Assembly: GCA_017464475.1 (NCBI GenBank)
Contig: JAFTZQ010000018.1
Coordinates: 62,001 to 126,000 of the forward strand
DNA from: Paludibacteraceae bacterium
Lineage (GTDB): Bacteria; Bacteroidota; Bacteroidia; Bacteroidales; Paludibacteraceae
DNA length: 64,000 nucleotides
Direction: 5' to 3'
The position numbers and the translations under genes were made by a program. The first letter of the stretch is position 1, and every line of letters starts with the position of its first letter. The notes under the pieces are model-generated. The model ran no database searches. It was not told the origin of the DNA and saw only the letters and a program-made list of their open reading frames with translations. Below, in pieces: positions 1 to 9,790 of this stretch.

Positions 1-816
1 CGGGTTGAAGTTCACGAGGATCTCGATCTTCTTTCCGCTCTGGTAGAGCGCATTACGCATAGCCGCATATTGGCAAGCGGGGTTCTCGGCGAACGGCACT
101 TTTACATCCGTAGCTTTCTCCATCTCCTGTGCGCCGCGAACGAGTGCTTTGATGTCACCTCCGGCAACCGCGATCGGCAGCAGACCCACCGGCGTGAGAA
201 CCGAGAAACGACCGCCCACATTATCCGGAATGACGAAAGTCTTGTATCCCTCTTTGGTAGCGAGGCTGCGGAGCGCACCTTTCGCGCGGTCGGTAACGGC
301 TACGATACGATGCTTGGCTTCCTCTTTGCCCACTTGCTTCTCCAGCATGGTCTTCAGCAGACGGAAAGCCAGCGCGGTTTCAGTCGTCGTACCCGATTTG
401 GAGATATTGATGATACCGAACTGTTTGTCCGCAAGGAACTCCATGAGTTCTGCCAGATAGTCCTCGCCGATGTTATTTCCGGCATACACAACATACGGAT
501 TTTTGCGATCTTTGGCTACGAAGGCGTCGAAAGACGAACTCAAAGCCTCATTCACAGCGCGTGCGCCGAGATAAGAACCACCGATTCCGGCTACGATCAC
601 TACCTCGCAACGGCGGCGCAGTTCGTCTGCAGAAGCCTGTACTTCTGCGAGGAATTCATCCGTGATAGAGGAGGGAAGATGTACCCAGCCAATGTAGTCA
701 TTTCCTGCTCCCTGACCGTTCTCCAGCAGGAGGTTGGCAGCTTCGGTTTGTGACTCCAGTTTTTTCAGAGCAGCTGCGTCCACGAACGGAGCTGCATTCT
801 TAAGACATAGTTTCAT
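1..816 (-). CDS. pgi: Glucose-6-phosphate isomerase, N-terminal part (cut by window edge)
   Basis: This is the first 272 codons of phosphoglucose isomerase, which interconverts glucose-6-phosphate and fructose-6-phosphate in the cytoplasm. Translating the minus strand from the ATG at 816 gives a sugar-isomerase (SIS) fold with GIGGSYLG at about residues 77-84 and the family signature [15 protein letters not shown] at about 137-151. The reading frame stays open to base 1. The family is normally about 445 residues, so roughly the last 170 lie outside the window. It follows gpsA by 2 nt and lysS on the same strand, so the three probably form one transcript. Plus-strand reading frames over this stretch are shadows. 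Confidence 0.95.
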   Translation of the reverse strand, partial: MKLCLKNAAPFVDAAALKKLESQTEAANLLLENGQGAGNDYIGWVHLPSSITDEFLAEVQASADELRRRCEVVIVAGIGGSYLGARAVNEALSSSFDAFVAKDRKNPYVVYAGNNIGEDYLAELMEFLADKQFGIINISKSGTTTETALAFRLLKTMLEKQVGKEEAKHRIVAVTDRAKGALRSLATKEGYKTFVIPDNVGGRFSVLTPVGLLPIAVAGGDIKALVRGAQEMEKATDVKVPFAENPACQYAAMRNALYQSGKKIEILVNFNP

Positions 817-818
817 GA

Positions 819-1808
819 TTATTGTAATTTAGTAGTTAATGACTTGATAATCGTTTTGGCTTTCTGGCGGTTGTAGAGGATCTCATACATGGCGTCCACG
901 ATCGGCAGAGCAACCTGCATCCGTTGGTTCGCTTCGTAGATCGCTTTCGTGCCGTAATAACCCTCCGCCACCATCTCCATCTCCATCTGCGCAGCCTTGA
1001 CCGAATAGCCCAAACCGAGCATCTGTCCGAACTGGCGGTTGCGGCTGAACTGGGAATAGCCCGTGACAAGCACGTCGCCCAGATAACCGCTCATCGTGAT
1101 ATCACGCGGCACATTGCTCATCGCCGTTGCGAAACGCTGGATTTCCTGAATGGCATTGGAGAGCAGCACGGCTTGGAAATTATCGCCATAATGCAACGCT
1201 TGGCACATGCCGGCAGCGATGGCGTAGATGTTCTTCATTACCGAACTGTACTCCAGTCCGATCACATCGCTGGAGACCGTCGTGCGTACATACTGCGTCT
1301 GGAATAGCTTCGACCATATCTCCGCGTTCGCGCGGTTCTCGCAGCCGATGGTGAGATACGAAAGCCGCTCCAGCGCAATCTCCTCCGCGTGACACGGACC
1401 GGCGATCACGCCCAGTTGGTCGAACGAGATACCAAACCGGTCGTGCAGATAATCCGTCACGATCACGTTCTCGTCAGGGATCATACCTTTGACCGCGGAA
1501 ATGACCACCTTGTGGGTCATGTCGCGGCGGATCTTATTGAGCGACTGCTTTACGTACGGCGAAGGGATCGCGAGGATCAGCACGTCCGATTGAGCTACCG
1601 TCTGGTTGATGTCCGACGAGAAATGAATGCGGCTCACATCGAAACTGGCGGCTCCCAGATAAGTGGGGTTCTTGCCGGTCGAGATAAACTCGTCTATCAC
1701 CTCTTGACGGCGGATAAACCAGTTGATCTCGCCCTGATTCTGCATGACGATCTTCGCCAAAGCCGTCGCCCAAGAACCGGATCCCAATATGGCTATCTTA
1801 CGATACAT
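819..1808 (-). CDS. gpsA: NAD(P)H-dependent glycerol-3-phosphate dehydrogenase
   Basis: Reduces dihydroxyacetone phosphate to sn-glycerol-3-phosphate, the backbone precursor of phospholipids. The protein has 329 residues, the usual length. It shows the N-terminal Rossmann motif [12 protein letters not shown], then VISAVKG, the GPCHAEE segment and the catalytic-lysine region [14 protein letters not shown] chose the ATG at 1808 (MYRKIAILG) over a longer form starting at 1817, because the Rossmann strand begins immediately after it. The spacer to lysS is a run of AATTCTCA-like octamers (1809-1834). pgi starts 2 nt after the stop codon, so the genes are co-transcribed. Confidence 0.95.
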   Translation of the reverse strand: MYRKIAILGSGSWATALAKIVMQNQGEINWFIRRQEVIDEFISTGKNPTYLGAASFDVSRIHFSSDINQTVAQSDVLILAIPSPYVKQSLNKIRRDMTHKVVISAVKGMIPDENVIVTDYLHDRFGISFDQLGVIAGPCHAEEIALERLSYLTIGCENRANAEIWSKLFQTQYVRTTVSSDVIGLEYSSVMKNIYAIAAGMCQALHYGDNFQAVLLSNAIQEIQRFATAMSNVPRDITMSGYLGDVLVTGYSQFSRNRQFGQMLGLGYSVKAAQMEMEMVAEGYYGTKAIYEANQRMQVALPIVDAMYEILYNRQKAKTIIKSLTTKLQ

Positions 1809-1840
1809 AATTCTCAATTCTCAATTTTCAATTCTCAATT
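1809..1840. repeat. AATTCTCAATT-type 8-bp simple repeat
   Basis: The lysS-gpsA junction consists almost wholly of octamers of the type AATTCTCA/AATTTTCA. The same word fills intergenic gaps at 12595-12625 and 38628-38656, and a looser version is at 8050-8075. It looks like a genome-wide filler repeat rather than a protein-binding site. Confidence 0.7.
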
Positions 1841-3409
1841 AGCCTCCGGTTTCATCGTCGGGAAGAGTAGCACTTCTTGGATGGTCGGTTGACCGGTCAT
1901 GAGGATCGCCAAACGGTCGATACCGATACCGATACCGGATGTCGGCGGCATACCGTATTCGAGCGCGCGCATGAAATCATGGTCGATTACCATAGCTTCG
2001 TCATCGCCTTTGTCCGCCAGTTTCATCTGCTCTACGAAACGGTTGTATTGGTCGATCGGGTCGTTCAGCTCCGAATACGCATTGGCTAACTCTTTGCCGT
2101 TCACCATCAGCTCGAAACGCTCGGTCAGACCGGGTTTCGAACGGTGCATCTTGGTCAGAGGAGACATCTCTACCGGATAATCGGTAATGAAAGTCGGTTG
2201 GATAAACGTGCCCTCGCAAGTCTCGCCGAAGATCTCGTCGATCAACTTGCCTTTGCCCATGTGCTCCGTGTCCTCTACGCCCAGTTTCTTTGCCTCCGCG
2301 CGGATGGCTTCTTCGTCCATCGAAGCAAGGTCGAGACCGGTTTTCTCCTTGATAGCATCGAGGATCGGCAGCCTTCTGTAAGGAGCCTTGAAATCGATCT
2401 CGTTCTCGCCCACTTTGACCTTGGTCGTGCCGTTCACAGCGATCGCGATCTTCTCCAACAGCTGCTCCGTGAAGCCCATCATCCAGTTATAATCTTTGTA
2501 TTGCACATAGAGCTCCATGCAGGTGAACTCGGGATTGTGGCTGCGGTCCATTCCTTCGTTGCGGAAGTTACGTCCGATCTCATATACACCTTCGAAACCG
2601 CCGACAATCAGTCGTTTCAGATACAGTTCCGTCGCGATACGCAGGTACATATCCACGTCCAGCGAGTTATGATGCGTGATGAACGGACGCGCGCTGGCTC
2701 CTCCTGCGATCTGCTGCAGAATAGGAGTCTCCACCTCGGTATAACCTGCCTCGTCGAACACCTGCCTCATCGTCCTTAAAATGGTAGCGCGTTTGAGGAA
2801 CGTATCTTTGACACCCTCGTTCACCACGAGATCCACATAACGCTGGCGGTAACGCTGTTCCGGGTCGTTGAAGCCATCGTAAGCCACGCCGTCTTTGTAT
2901 TTGACGATCGGCAGCGGACGAAGGCTCTTTGCCAGCACGGTCAGTTTCTTGGCGTGCACGGAAATCTCGCCCATCTGCGTACGGAAAACGAAACCCTCAA
3001 TACCGATGAAATCGCCTATATCCAGCAGTTTCTTGAATACCACATTGTACATCTGCTGCTCCACTGTCGTAGGCTGCTCGCCTTCGGCTACCGGCGCTTG
3101 GATGTCGTCGCGGCTGACATAGACCTGAATACGTCCCTTCGAATCCTGAATCTCGATAAAAGACGCTTTGCCCATGATACGCTTGCTCATCAGACGTCCT
3201 GCAATCCGCACTTCATCCCCGCTATGCCATTCATGCTCCCTCCCTTGAGGGGAGGGTTGGGGTGGGGTTTGTTCATCTACAAAACCGGCTTTGATCTCCG
3301 TCGAGTAGCCGGTCACTTCATACTCGGCTGCAGGATAGGGATCGATTCCCATTTCGCGCATCGTTTGCAGACTCTGCCGCCGTACTTGTTCTTGTTCGCT
3401 TAATTCCAT
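1835..3409 (-). CDS. lysS: Lysyl-tRNA synthetase, class II
   Basis: Charges tRNA-Lys in the cytoplasm. The 524-residue protein has an N-terminal anticodon-binding OB fold (about 60-160) and a class II catalytic core with motif 2 around FRNEGMDRSHNPEFTCMELY and motif 3 in GIGIGIDRLAILM. Residues about 46-60 (QTPPQPSPQGRE) have no counterpart in the usual family layout. They are encoded by a G-rich palindromic repeat at 3234-3273 that also occurs at six other places in the window, so this is an in-frame repeat insertion just before the OB fold. A Bacteroidetes-type promoter lies about 60 nt upstream. Confidence 0.96.
   Translation of the reverse strand: MELSEQEQVRRQSLQTMREMGIDPYPAAEYEVTGYSTEIKAGFVDEQTPPQPSPQGREHEWHSGDEVRIAGRLMSKRIMGKASFIEIQDSKGRIQVYVSRDDIQAPVAEGEQPTTVEQQMYNVVFKKLLDIGDFIGIEGFVFRTQMGEISVHAKKLTVLAKSLRPLPIVKYKDGVAYDGFNDPEQRYRQRYVDLVVNEGVKDTFLKRATILRTMRQVFDEAGYTEVETPILQQIAGGASARPFITHHNSLDVDMYLRIATELYLKRLIVGGFEGVYEIGRNFRNEGMDRSHNPEFTCMELYVQYKDYNWMMGFTEQLLEKIAIAVNGTTKVKVGENEIDFKAPYRRLPILDAIKEKTGLDLASMDEEAIRAEAKKLGVEDTEHMGKGKLIDEIFGETCEGTFIQPTFITDYPVEMSPLTKMHRSKPGLTERFELMVNGKELANAYSELNDPIDQYNRFVEQMKLADKGDDEAMVIDHDFMRALEYGMPPTSGIGIGIDRLAILMTGQPTIQEVLLFPTMKPEAN
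3234..3273. repeat. G-rich palindromic repeat, copy 1 (inside lysS)
   Basis: A CCCTCCCTTGAGGGGAGGG palindrome followed by TTGGGGTGGGG. Related copies are at 19089-19122, 37724-37755, 38050-38072, 55281-55320, 58659-58688 and 59865-59892. Here it is read in frame as QTPPQPSPQGRE. Confidence 0.85.
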
Positions 3410-3467
3410 ATAGATATAATTTTATTGTCCTTTGGGTCGGTTTTTGCGCATACTACGCAATTTGGGT

Positions 3468-3499
3468 GCAAAGATACTACAAAAAAATGACATACGCAA
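3468..3499 (-). promoter_or_regulatory. Promoter of lysS-gpsA-pgi
   Basis: On the minus strand TATCTTTGC (3468-3476) is a good Bacteroidetes -7 element, and a TTTG/TTG box lies about 20 nt upstream. It points into lysS. Confidence 0.65.
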
Positions 3500-3536
3500 A
3501 TAGAAAAGACAAAATTTATAAAAAATGTTCGCGCGC

Positions 3537-3567
3537 TTGTGTATATGAGAAAAATATTGTACTTTTG
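3537..3567 (+). promoter_or_regulatory. Promoter of gdhA
   Basis: TTG at 3537-3539, a 20-nt spacer and TACTTTTG at 3560-3567 match the Bacteroidetes sigma consensus. The expected start lies about 45 nt before the gdhA ATG. Confidence 0.7.
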
Positions 3568-3618
3568 TAGCCGAATTGTAAATTACCCGTAAAAGGTAAA
3601 AAATAATAAGGTACAACA

Positions 3619-4995
3619 ATGGACAAACAAACCCAAGCGTATGTGGACGCTTTCATGGCGGACCTCATTAAGAAAAACCCCGGTGAGAGTGAGTTCCACC
3701 AGGCAGTAAAAGAAGTTGTTGAGTCGGTAGCTCCGATGATCATGGCATATCCCTATCTGCGGGAGCAGAAAGTGATGGAGCGTATCGTGGAACCCGAGCG
3801 CGTGATTATGTTCCGCGTGCCATGGATGGACGACCAGGGCGAAGTGCAAATCAACCGCGGCTTCCGTGTGCAGATGAACTCTGCCATCGGTCCGTACAAA
3901 GGCGGAATCCGTTTTCATGCCTCTGTCAACCTCTCGATCATGAAGTTCCTTGCTTTCGAGCAGACATTCAAGAATGCACTCACAACCCTGCCGATGGGTG
4001 GTGCCAAAGGCGGATCGGACTTCTCGCCGCGTGGCAAATCCGATGCCGAAGTGATGCGTTTCTGCCAGAGTTTTATGACGGAACTCCAGCGGCATATCGG
4101 AGCGGATACGGATGTGCCTGCCGGAGACATAGGAGTCGGCGGACGCGAGATCGGATATATGTTTGGGCAATACAAACGTCTGCGTGACGAATTTACCGGC
4201 ACGCTGACAGGAAAAGGGCAGATGTGGGGCGGATCGCTCATGCGTCCAGAGGCAACCGGATACGGAGCTTGCTATTTTGCGGAAGCCATGCTGGCTACAC
4301 GCGGCGAGTCCTTCGAAGGCAAACGTGTTTGCATCTCCGGAGCTGGAAACGTGGCGCAGTTTGCTGCACAGAAAGCCATGCGTCTTGGAGCCAAAGTGCT
4401 CACGCTCTCCGATTCCAACGGATTTATCTATGACGAAGAGGGACTCAACGAGGAGAAACTGAATTATATCTTCGAACTCAAAAACGTCCGTCGCGGTCGT
4501 ATAAAAGAGTACGTCACCAAATACCCGCAGGCGAAATACTTTGAGAACGAGCGTCCGTGGCGTATCCCGTGCGACATAGCGATGCCGTGTGCTACCCAGA
4601 ACGAGATAGAGAAAGCCGATGCGGAGAACCTGATCAAAAACGGCTGTTTCTGCGTGACCGAAGGTGCCAACATGCCTTCTACGCCCGAAGCGATCGCCAT
4701 ATTCCAAGGAGCGAAGATCCTCTATAGTCCGGGCAAGGCATCCAATGCCGGAGGCGTAGCAACTTCCGGTCTCGAAATGACCCAGAATTCCATGCGCCTC
4801 AAATGGACAGCCGAAGAAGTGGACGCACGTCTCCGTACGATCATGGCTGACATTCATGCCGCCTGCTTGAAATACGGTACCGAACCCGAAAATCTCGGTC
4901 CTGACGGCAAACCGTATATCAATTACGTCAAAGGTGCCAACATCGCCGGCTTCATGAAGGTGGCAAATGCCATGGTCGAGCAAGGGCTGGTATAA
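3619..4995 (+). CDS. gdhA: NADP-type glutamate dehydrogenase
   Basis: Interconverts 2-oxoglutarate plus ammonia and glutamate, the main route of ammonia assimilation in many Bacteroidales. At 458 residues it has the length of the hexameric bacterial class. It shows GPYKGGIRFHASVN at about 95-108, the catalytic-lysine segment PMGGAKGGSDF, and a Rossmann motif ISGAGNVAQFA in the C-terminal half. The NADP preference is inferred from the family, not from a residue I can prove. A long antisense open frame across the gene is a shadow. The gene is preceded by its own promoter and followed by a four-unit 11-bp repeat array. Confidence 0.95.
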   Translation: MDKQTQAYVDAFMADLIKKNPGESEFHQAVKEVVESVAPMIMAYPYLREQKVMERIVEPERVIMFRVPWMDDQGEVQINRGFRVQMNSAIGPYKGGIRFHASVNLSIMKFLAFEQTFKNALTTLPMGGAKGGSDFSPRGKSDAEVMRFCQSFMTELQRHIGADTDVPAGDIGVGGREIGYMFGQYKRLRDEFTGTLTGKGQMWGGSLMRPEATGYGACYFAEAMLATRGESFEGKRVCISGAGNVAQFAAQKAMRLGAKVLTLSDSNGFIYDEEGLNEEKLNYIFELKNVRRGRIKEYVTKYPQAKYFENERPWRIPCDIAMPCATQNEIEKADAENLIKNGCFCVTEGANMPSTPEAIAIFQGAKILYSPGKASNAGGVATSGLEMTQNSMRLKWTAEEVDARLRTIMADIHAACLKYGTEPENLGPDGKPYINYVKGANIAGFMKVANAMVEQGLV

Positions 4996-5012
4996 GGAAA
5001 AATTCGGGTCAA

Positions 5013-5056
5013 ACACGTAAACGACACGTAAACGAGACGTAAACGACACGTAATCG
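5013..5056. repeat. 11-bp tandem array (ACACGTAAACG, four units)
   Basis: Four consecutive 11-mers, 5013-5023, 5024-5034, 5035-5045 and 5046-5056, read ACACGTAAACG, ACACGTAAACG, AGACGTAAACG and ACACGTAATCG. They fill the gap between gdhA and the next gene. This is one of several arrays with an 11-bp period but different words in this window. Confidence 0.85.
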
Positions 5057-5101
5057 GAAGCCGACGACGTCGGGAGGAAAATAGGAGAGCAATAGGATAA
5101 T

Positions 5102-8044
5102 ATGCAGGTCAACACCTATACATCGTTAATGGAGAGGCGGGTACGCCGGATACTTCTTGTCTGCAATAACTATGACAGTTTTGCGCTGGAGGAGGACGGA
5201 CGTATTGACGTGCAGATCGCGCAGGAATATGCCGAACTCAACCTCTCTAATCCGCCGGCTATCACCCGCGCGGAAACAACGGATGAAGCACTCTCGCTCA
5301 TCAATGACGATGCTTCTTTTGACCTCATTCTATTGGTGTATAGCGCCGGAGGAAGCGAGGTGTGGGATTTTGCTGCGGAGGCGAAGCAGAAACTACCGGA
5401 ATGCCCGATTGTCATCCTCTCTTCTTTCAGCAAAGAGGTGTACCGCCGAGTGGAGCAGCAGGACAAATCCAATGTGGATTACCTCTTTAACTGGAATAAC
5501 TCCACCGACCTGATTATTGCGATCATCAAACAGATAGAGGACCGCCTGAATGCAGAGCACGATATTTTGGACGAAGGCGTGCGGGCGATCCTCTTGGTGG
5601 AGGACTCTGTGCGGTATTATTCGACATACCTGCCGCTGCTCTATAAACTGGTGCTCCAGCAAAACGCCATCGCCATCCGTGATGCGCTGAACGAGAAGCA
5701 GCAACTGCTCCGCAAGCGAGCGAGACCCAAAGTGCTACTCGCTACGTGCTACGACGAAGCAGTCGAACTATACAATCGTTTCGGCAAGAACATGCTTGGA
5801 GTCATCTCCGATGTGGGATTTGTGATACACAAAGGCGAACCTTCCTCCGCGGAGAAACTGGATGCCGGAGTGGACCTGTGCAAACTCATCCGTGAGGACA
5901 ATCCCACAATGCCTTTCCTCATGCAATCCTCCCAGGAATCGATCAAATCCGTGGCGCGCAAACTCAATGTTGGCTTTGTGGTCAAGAAATCAAAGACTTT
6001 GACCCAAGAGGTGAGCGAATACATCGAGCGTGAGTTCGGTTTTGGAGACTTCATAGCCCGCGATCCGAGAACCGGTAGAGAGATAGCCCGCGCCTCTGAT
6101 CTGGAGGGATTCGAGCGTATTATCTCTACGATCTCACCGGCTGCTTTCCGGCGGTTGAGTGATAACAACTACCTTTCCAAATGGCTCTTTGCACGCGGTC
6201 TGTTCTCGGTCGGAAGACCTGTGAGCGCGCTTAAGATCCAAGACGAAACGGACATAGAGAATGTGCGCCAGATGAACATCCGTCTCATTCACGATTACCG
6301 CATTAACCAAGCGCTCGGCGTGGTTGCCAAATACGCGCCGGACACCTATAATGATACCATCTGGTTTGCCCGTTGCGGCAACGGAGCGATGGGCGGAAAG
6401 GGCAGAGGACTTGCTTTCCTTAACCACATGTTGCAGAAGCATGACCTGTACGACCGCTGGCCCGAAACGCGTGTGCTCGTACCGCGCACGATGGTGGTAA
6501 CTACCGACTATTTCGACCGCTTTATCCATGAGAACGGGCTACAATATGTGATCAATGCCGATCTGACGGATGAGGAATTGCTTTCGGAGTTTGTGGCAGC
6601 CATGCTACCGATGGACTTGCGCGAAGCTTTGCGCCATTTTATCCGCGTAACGAACCGGCCGCTCGCTATTCGTTCGTCCTCCAAACTGGAAGATTCCTAT
6701 TACCAGCCGTTCGCGGGCGTCTATAGCACATATATGATTCCGCACACAGAGAATGAGGACCAGCAGCTGAGAATGTTATCCAAAGCGATCAAGTCGGTCT
6801 ATGCTTCGGTCTATTTCGCGGCGTCGAGAGGATATATTGTCTCCACGGGCAATGTGCCTTCTGAAGAAAAAATGGCTATCGTGCTGCAGGAAATATGTGG
6901 TGAAACCGAAGGAAATTACTATTTCCCGGTCATCTCCGGAGTAGCGCGGAGTATCAATTTCTACCCGGTGGGAAAAGAGAAACCCGAAGACGGCATTGTG
7001 AAGATCGCCTATGGATTAGGCAAAGCCGTTGTGGACGGCGAACAAGTGCTTCGTTTTTCGCCTAAATATCCGAAGAATGTGCTCCAAACATCCACGGTCG
7101 ATCTCGCTATGCGCGAGACCCAGCAATCCATGCTGGCGCTTTCCCTCAGCCCGGAGCGCTTCAAAACGTCTATAGACGACGCCGTCAATCTGGAGCGAAT
7201 CCCGATTCACGAATGTGGTCAATTCGAGAGCCTCAAACTGATTGCTTCGACATACGACCGCGAAAATATGCGCATTGTGGATTCCTGTTATCCCGACGGA
7301 CCGCGGATTGTTACGTTCGCGCCCCAATTGAAATTCAACACGTTCCCTCTCGCCGATATTATCCAACACCTATTGGATATCGCGCGCGAGGAAATCAAGA
7401 CGCCGGTGGAGATAGAGTTCGCGGTCAATCTGGAGCACGAACCGCAAATCTTCCATGTGCTGCAGATACGTCCCATTTCCGCGGACAGTCTGACAGCCAA
7501 AGTGGAGTGGGAGAATGTTGATGAAAACGGTGCTTTCCTGCGTTCCGGCAATGCGCTCGGAATAGGAAAAATAGAGGACGTAAGCGATATTATCTATCTG
7601 CGAAAAGAGGCTTTCGATGTACTCCGTACGCAAGAGATGGCGGCTACGCTGCGCGAATGGAACAACAAGATGCGCATGGAGGGACGTCAATACCTGCTCA
7701 TCGGTTTCGGACGATGGGGATCGCAAATACCGACGCTCGGCGTGCCCGTCCAATGGGGAGATATCAGCGAAGCAAAAGCCATAGCCGAATGTTCTTTGCC
7801 CGATTTCAGAATCGAACCTTCACAAGGATCGCATTTCTTCCAGAATATGACGTCTTTCAATGTGGGATATATTAATGTCGATCCATGGGCAAGACCTCTC
7901 ACGGACGGATATGAACAGACTGTTTTGGATGCGCTACCGGCTGTGGAAGAAACGGAACTTATCCGCCATGTGCGCCTTGACAAACCGCTGGAGATGTATA
8001 TTGACGGCTTTGCCAACAAAGCAATTATTAAGCATAATGTTTAA
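5102..8044 (+). CDS. Receiver-like / PPDK-N (PEP-pyruvate binding) fusion protein
   Basis: A 980-residue cytoplasmic protein of a type seen in Bacteroidales. Residues about 1-330 look like two tandem response-regulator-like domains (IDVQIAQEYAEL..., then RAILLVEDSVRYYSTYLPLL). From about 400 there is an ATP-grasp domain of the PPDK/PEP synthase N-terminal type, with CGNGAMGGKGRG at about 426 and RSSSKLEDSYYQPFAGVYST at about 523. I see neither the phosphohistidine motif GGxTSHAA nor the C-terminal PEP/pyruvate barrel, so it is unlikely to be a complete PEP synthase. It could be a signalling or phosphotransfer protein. The substrate is unknown. It is followed after 33 nt by the Na/Pi transporter. 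Confidence 0.8.
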   Translation: MQVNTYTSLMERRVRRILLVCNNYDSFALEEDGRIDVQIAQEYAELNLSNPPAITRAETTDEALSLINDDASFDLILLVYSAGGSEVWDFAAEAKQKLPECPIVILSSFSKEVYRRVEQQDKSNVDYLFNWNNSTDLIIAIIKQIEDRLNAEHDILDEGVRAILLVEDSVRYYSTYLPLLYKLVLQQNAIAIRDALNEKQQLLRKRARPKVLLATCYDEAVELYNRFGKNMLGVISDVGFVIHKGEPSSAEKLDAGVDLCKLIREDNPTMPFLMQSSQESIKSVARKLNVGFVVKKSKTLTQEVSEYIEREFGFGDFIARDPRTGREIARASDLEGFERIISTISPAAFRRLSDNNYLSKWLFARGLFSVGRPVSALKIQDETDIENVRQMNIRLIHDYRINQALGVVAKYAPDTYNDTIWFARCGNGAMGGKGRGLAFLNHMLQKHDLYDRWPETRVLVPRTMVVTTDYFDRFIHENGLQYVINADLTDEELLSEFVAAMLPMDLREALRHFIRVTNRPLAIRSSSKLEDSYYQPFAGVYSTYMIPHTENEDQQLRMLSKAIKSVYASVYFAASRGYIVSTGNVPSEEKMAIVLQEICGETEGNYYFPVISGVARSINFYPVGKEKPEDGIVKIAYGLGKAVVDGEQVLRFSPKYPKNVLQTSTVDLAMRETQQSMLALSLSPERFKTSIDDAVNLERIPIHECGQFESLKLIASTYDRENMRIVDSCYPDGPRIVTFAPQLKFNTFPLADIIQHLLDIAREEIKTPVEIEFAVNLEHEPQIFHVLQIRPISADSLTAKVEWENVDENGAFLRSGNALGIGKIEDVSDIIYLRKEAFDVLRTQEMAATLREWNNKMRMEGRQYLLIGFGRWGSQIPTLGVPVQWGDISEAKAIAECSLPDFRIEPSQGSHFFQNMTSFNVGYINVDPWARPLTDGYEQTVLDALPAVEETELIRHVRLDKPLEMYIDGFANKAIIKHNV

Positions 8045-8077
8045 CAAGTAATTCATAATTCTTAATTTTTAATTGCG

Positions 8078-9784
8078 ATGCAATTAGCTTTACAGATTAT
8101 CACACTCATCGGTTCCGTAGCGATGCTCATGTACGGAATGAAGGTAATGAGTGAGAGCCTGCAGAAGATGGCGGGTTCCAAACTGAGTAATGTGCTCGGC
8201 ACGATGACCACCAACCGCGTCTCCGGCGTCTTAACCGGAGCGTTCATCACGGCGGCTGTCCAGTCCTCAACCGCTACTACCGTCATGACGGTCAGCTTCG
8301 TCTCCGCGGGCATTCTGTCGCTTGCTCAAGCGATCTCCGTCATTATGGGTGCGAACATCGGTACGACCTTCACGGCGTGGATTATGGTTTTGGGCGGTGG
8401 TTCGTTTGACCTCCGTCTCGTTGTGTATGCCACGATCGTTCTGGCGGTAGCGCTCATTTATACCAAGCGCAACGCCAACTTGGGCGATTTCCTCATCGGT
8501 CTGTCGCTGATGTTGCTTGGTCTGACGACCTTGAAGATCAACGCAACCGAGATGCACTTGGACGAAATGACGCCGGTTCGCAATTTCTTCATGGCTACTT
8601 CCTCGTGGGGATATGGCAGTTACTTCCTTTACCTTCTGGTGGGAGGTATTCTAACCTTTGCTGTCCAATCCTCCGCAGCGATTATGGCAATCACCATGAC
8701 CCTTTGTTCAACGCACGTATTACCGATTGATATGGGTATCGCGCTCGTCTTGGGTGAAAATATTGGTACGACGATCACCTCCAATGTGGTAGCTCTCTCT
8801 GCTTCCGTTCAGGCGCGGAGAGCCGCTATGGCGCACTTGGTTTTCAACCTCTTCGGCGTAATTTGGGTGCTCTGCGTCTTCCGCTGGTTTGTTGGAGGAG
8901 TATGCCGTATATGGGGCGTGGACTTCACTCCGGGAGTGCCATCCGATGTATCTCCGGACAAACTGAATGCCATCTTGGCTACATTCCACACCACTTTTAA
9001 CGTCACCAATACCTTGATCCTCATTTGGTTCATCCCGCTGTTGGAGAAACTGGTAACAATGATCATCCCGTCCAAGCCGGAGCAGAAAGAGACCGACAGT
9101 CAGTTACGGTTTATCTCCGGCGGTCTGATGTCCACCTCCGAGCTCTCGATCCTGCAAGCGTGGAAAGAGATCCATGTCTTTGCTATTCGTACGCAGCGGA
9201 TGTTGGGTATGATCCATGATCTCTATTACGAGAAAGAAAGTGCTACGTTCACCAAGATTTACTCCCGTATCGAGAAATACGAAGGAATATGCGACCGAAT
9301 GGAGTATGAGATAGCCCAGTATTTGAACCAAGTGGCGGACGGTCGTCTCTCCGACCAATCCAAGCATGAGGTGCATAAGATGCTCCGTATCGTTTCCGAG
9401 CTGGAGTCGGTAGGAGATGCCAATTACAATCTCTCGCGCTATATCCGCCACAAGCACGAGAGCAATATCCAATATGTGGAGGATCAAGACAAGAACGTAG
9501 AAATGATGCTGTATCTCGTTTCCGGAGCGGAAGCCAAAATGGTGGAGGCGCTTGAACATAACAAGATCGCCGATGACACCTTCCTCGATATGACGAACGT
9601 CGAGAATGAGATCAATAATTTCCGCGACGAACTCAAGAATAAGAACATGCAGGATATCACGGACCATGTGTATGACTACTCAACGGGTGTCAATTACATG
9701 GATATCGTGCTGGAGCTGGAGAAGATGGCGGATTATATCATCAACGTGGATGAAGCAGTATATGAACACAAACATGATAAATAA
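8078..9784 (+). CDS. Na/Pi cotransporter family protein with PhoU-like tail
   Basis: An inner-membrane protein of 568 residues. The N-terminal ~330 residues contain two inverted NptA/YjbB-type repeats, each with the diagnostic QSS motif (AVQSSTATTVMTVSF near 62, FAVQSSAAIMAITMTL near 197) and hydrophobic helices. Residues about 360-560 are soluble, helical and charged, and resemble a PhoU domain. The family imports or exports phosphate with sodium; the direction cannot be read from the sequence. A SIMPL-domain gene starts 6 nt downstream, so the two are probably co-transcribed. Confidence 0.9.
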   Translation: MQLALQIITLIGSVAMLMYGMKVMSESLQKMAGSKLSNVLGTMTTNRVSGVLTGAFITAAVQSSTATTVMTVSFVSAGILSLAQAISVIMGANIGTTFTAWIMVLGGGSFDLRLVVYATIVLAVALIYTKRNANLGDFLIGLSLMLLGLTTLKINATEMHLDEMTPVRNFFMATSSWGYGSYFLYLLVGGILTFAVQSSAAIMAITMTLCSTHVLPIDMGIALVLGENIGTTITSNVVALSASVQARRAAMAHLVFNLFGVIWVLCVFRWFVGGVCRIWGVDFTPGVPSDVSPDKLNAILATFHTTFNVTNTLILIWFIPLLEKLVTMIIPSKPEQKETDSQLRFISGGLMSTSELSILQAWKEIHVFAIRTQRMLGMIHDLYYEKESATFTKIYSRIEKYEGICDRMEYEIAQYLNQVADGRLSDQSKHEVHKMLRIVSELESVGDANYNLSRYIRHKHESNIQYVEDQDKNVEMMLYLVSGAEAKMVEALEHNKIADDTFLDMTNVENEINNFRDELKNKNMQDITDHVYDYSTGVNYMDIVLELEKMADYIINVDEAVYEHKHDK

Positions 9785-9790
9785 TTTAAA

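Noticed and set aside
70..753. 227-codon plus-strand open frame at the left edge
   Set aside because: The minus strand here encodes a clear phosphoglucose isomerase; this frame is its shadow.
3583..5115. 510-codon minus-strand open frame opposite gdhA
   Set aside because: Antisense shadow of gdhA; no recognisable domains.
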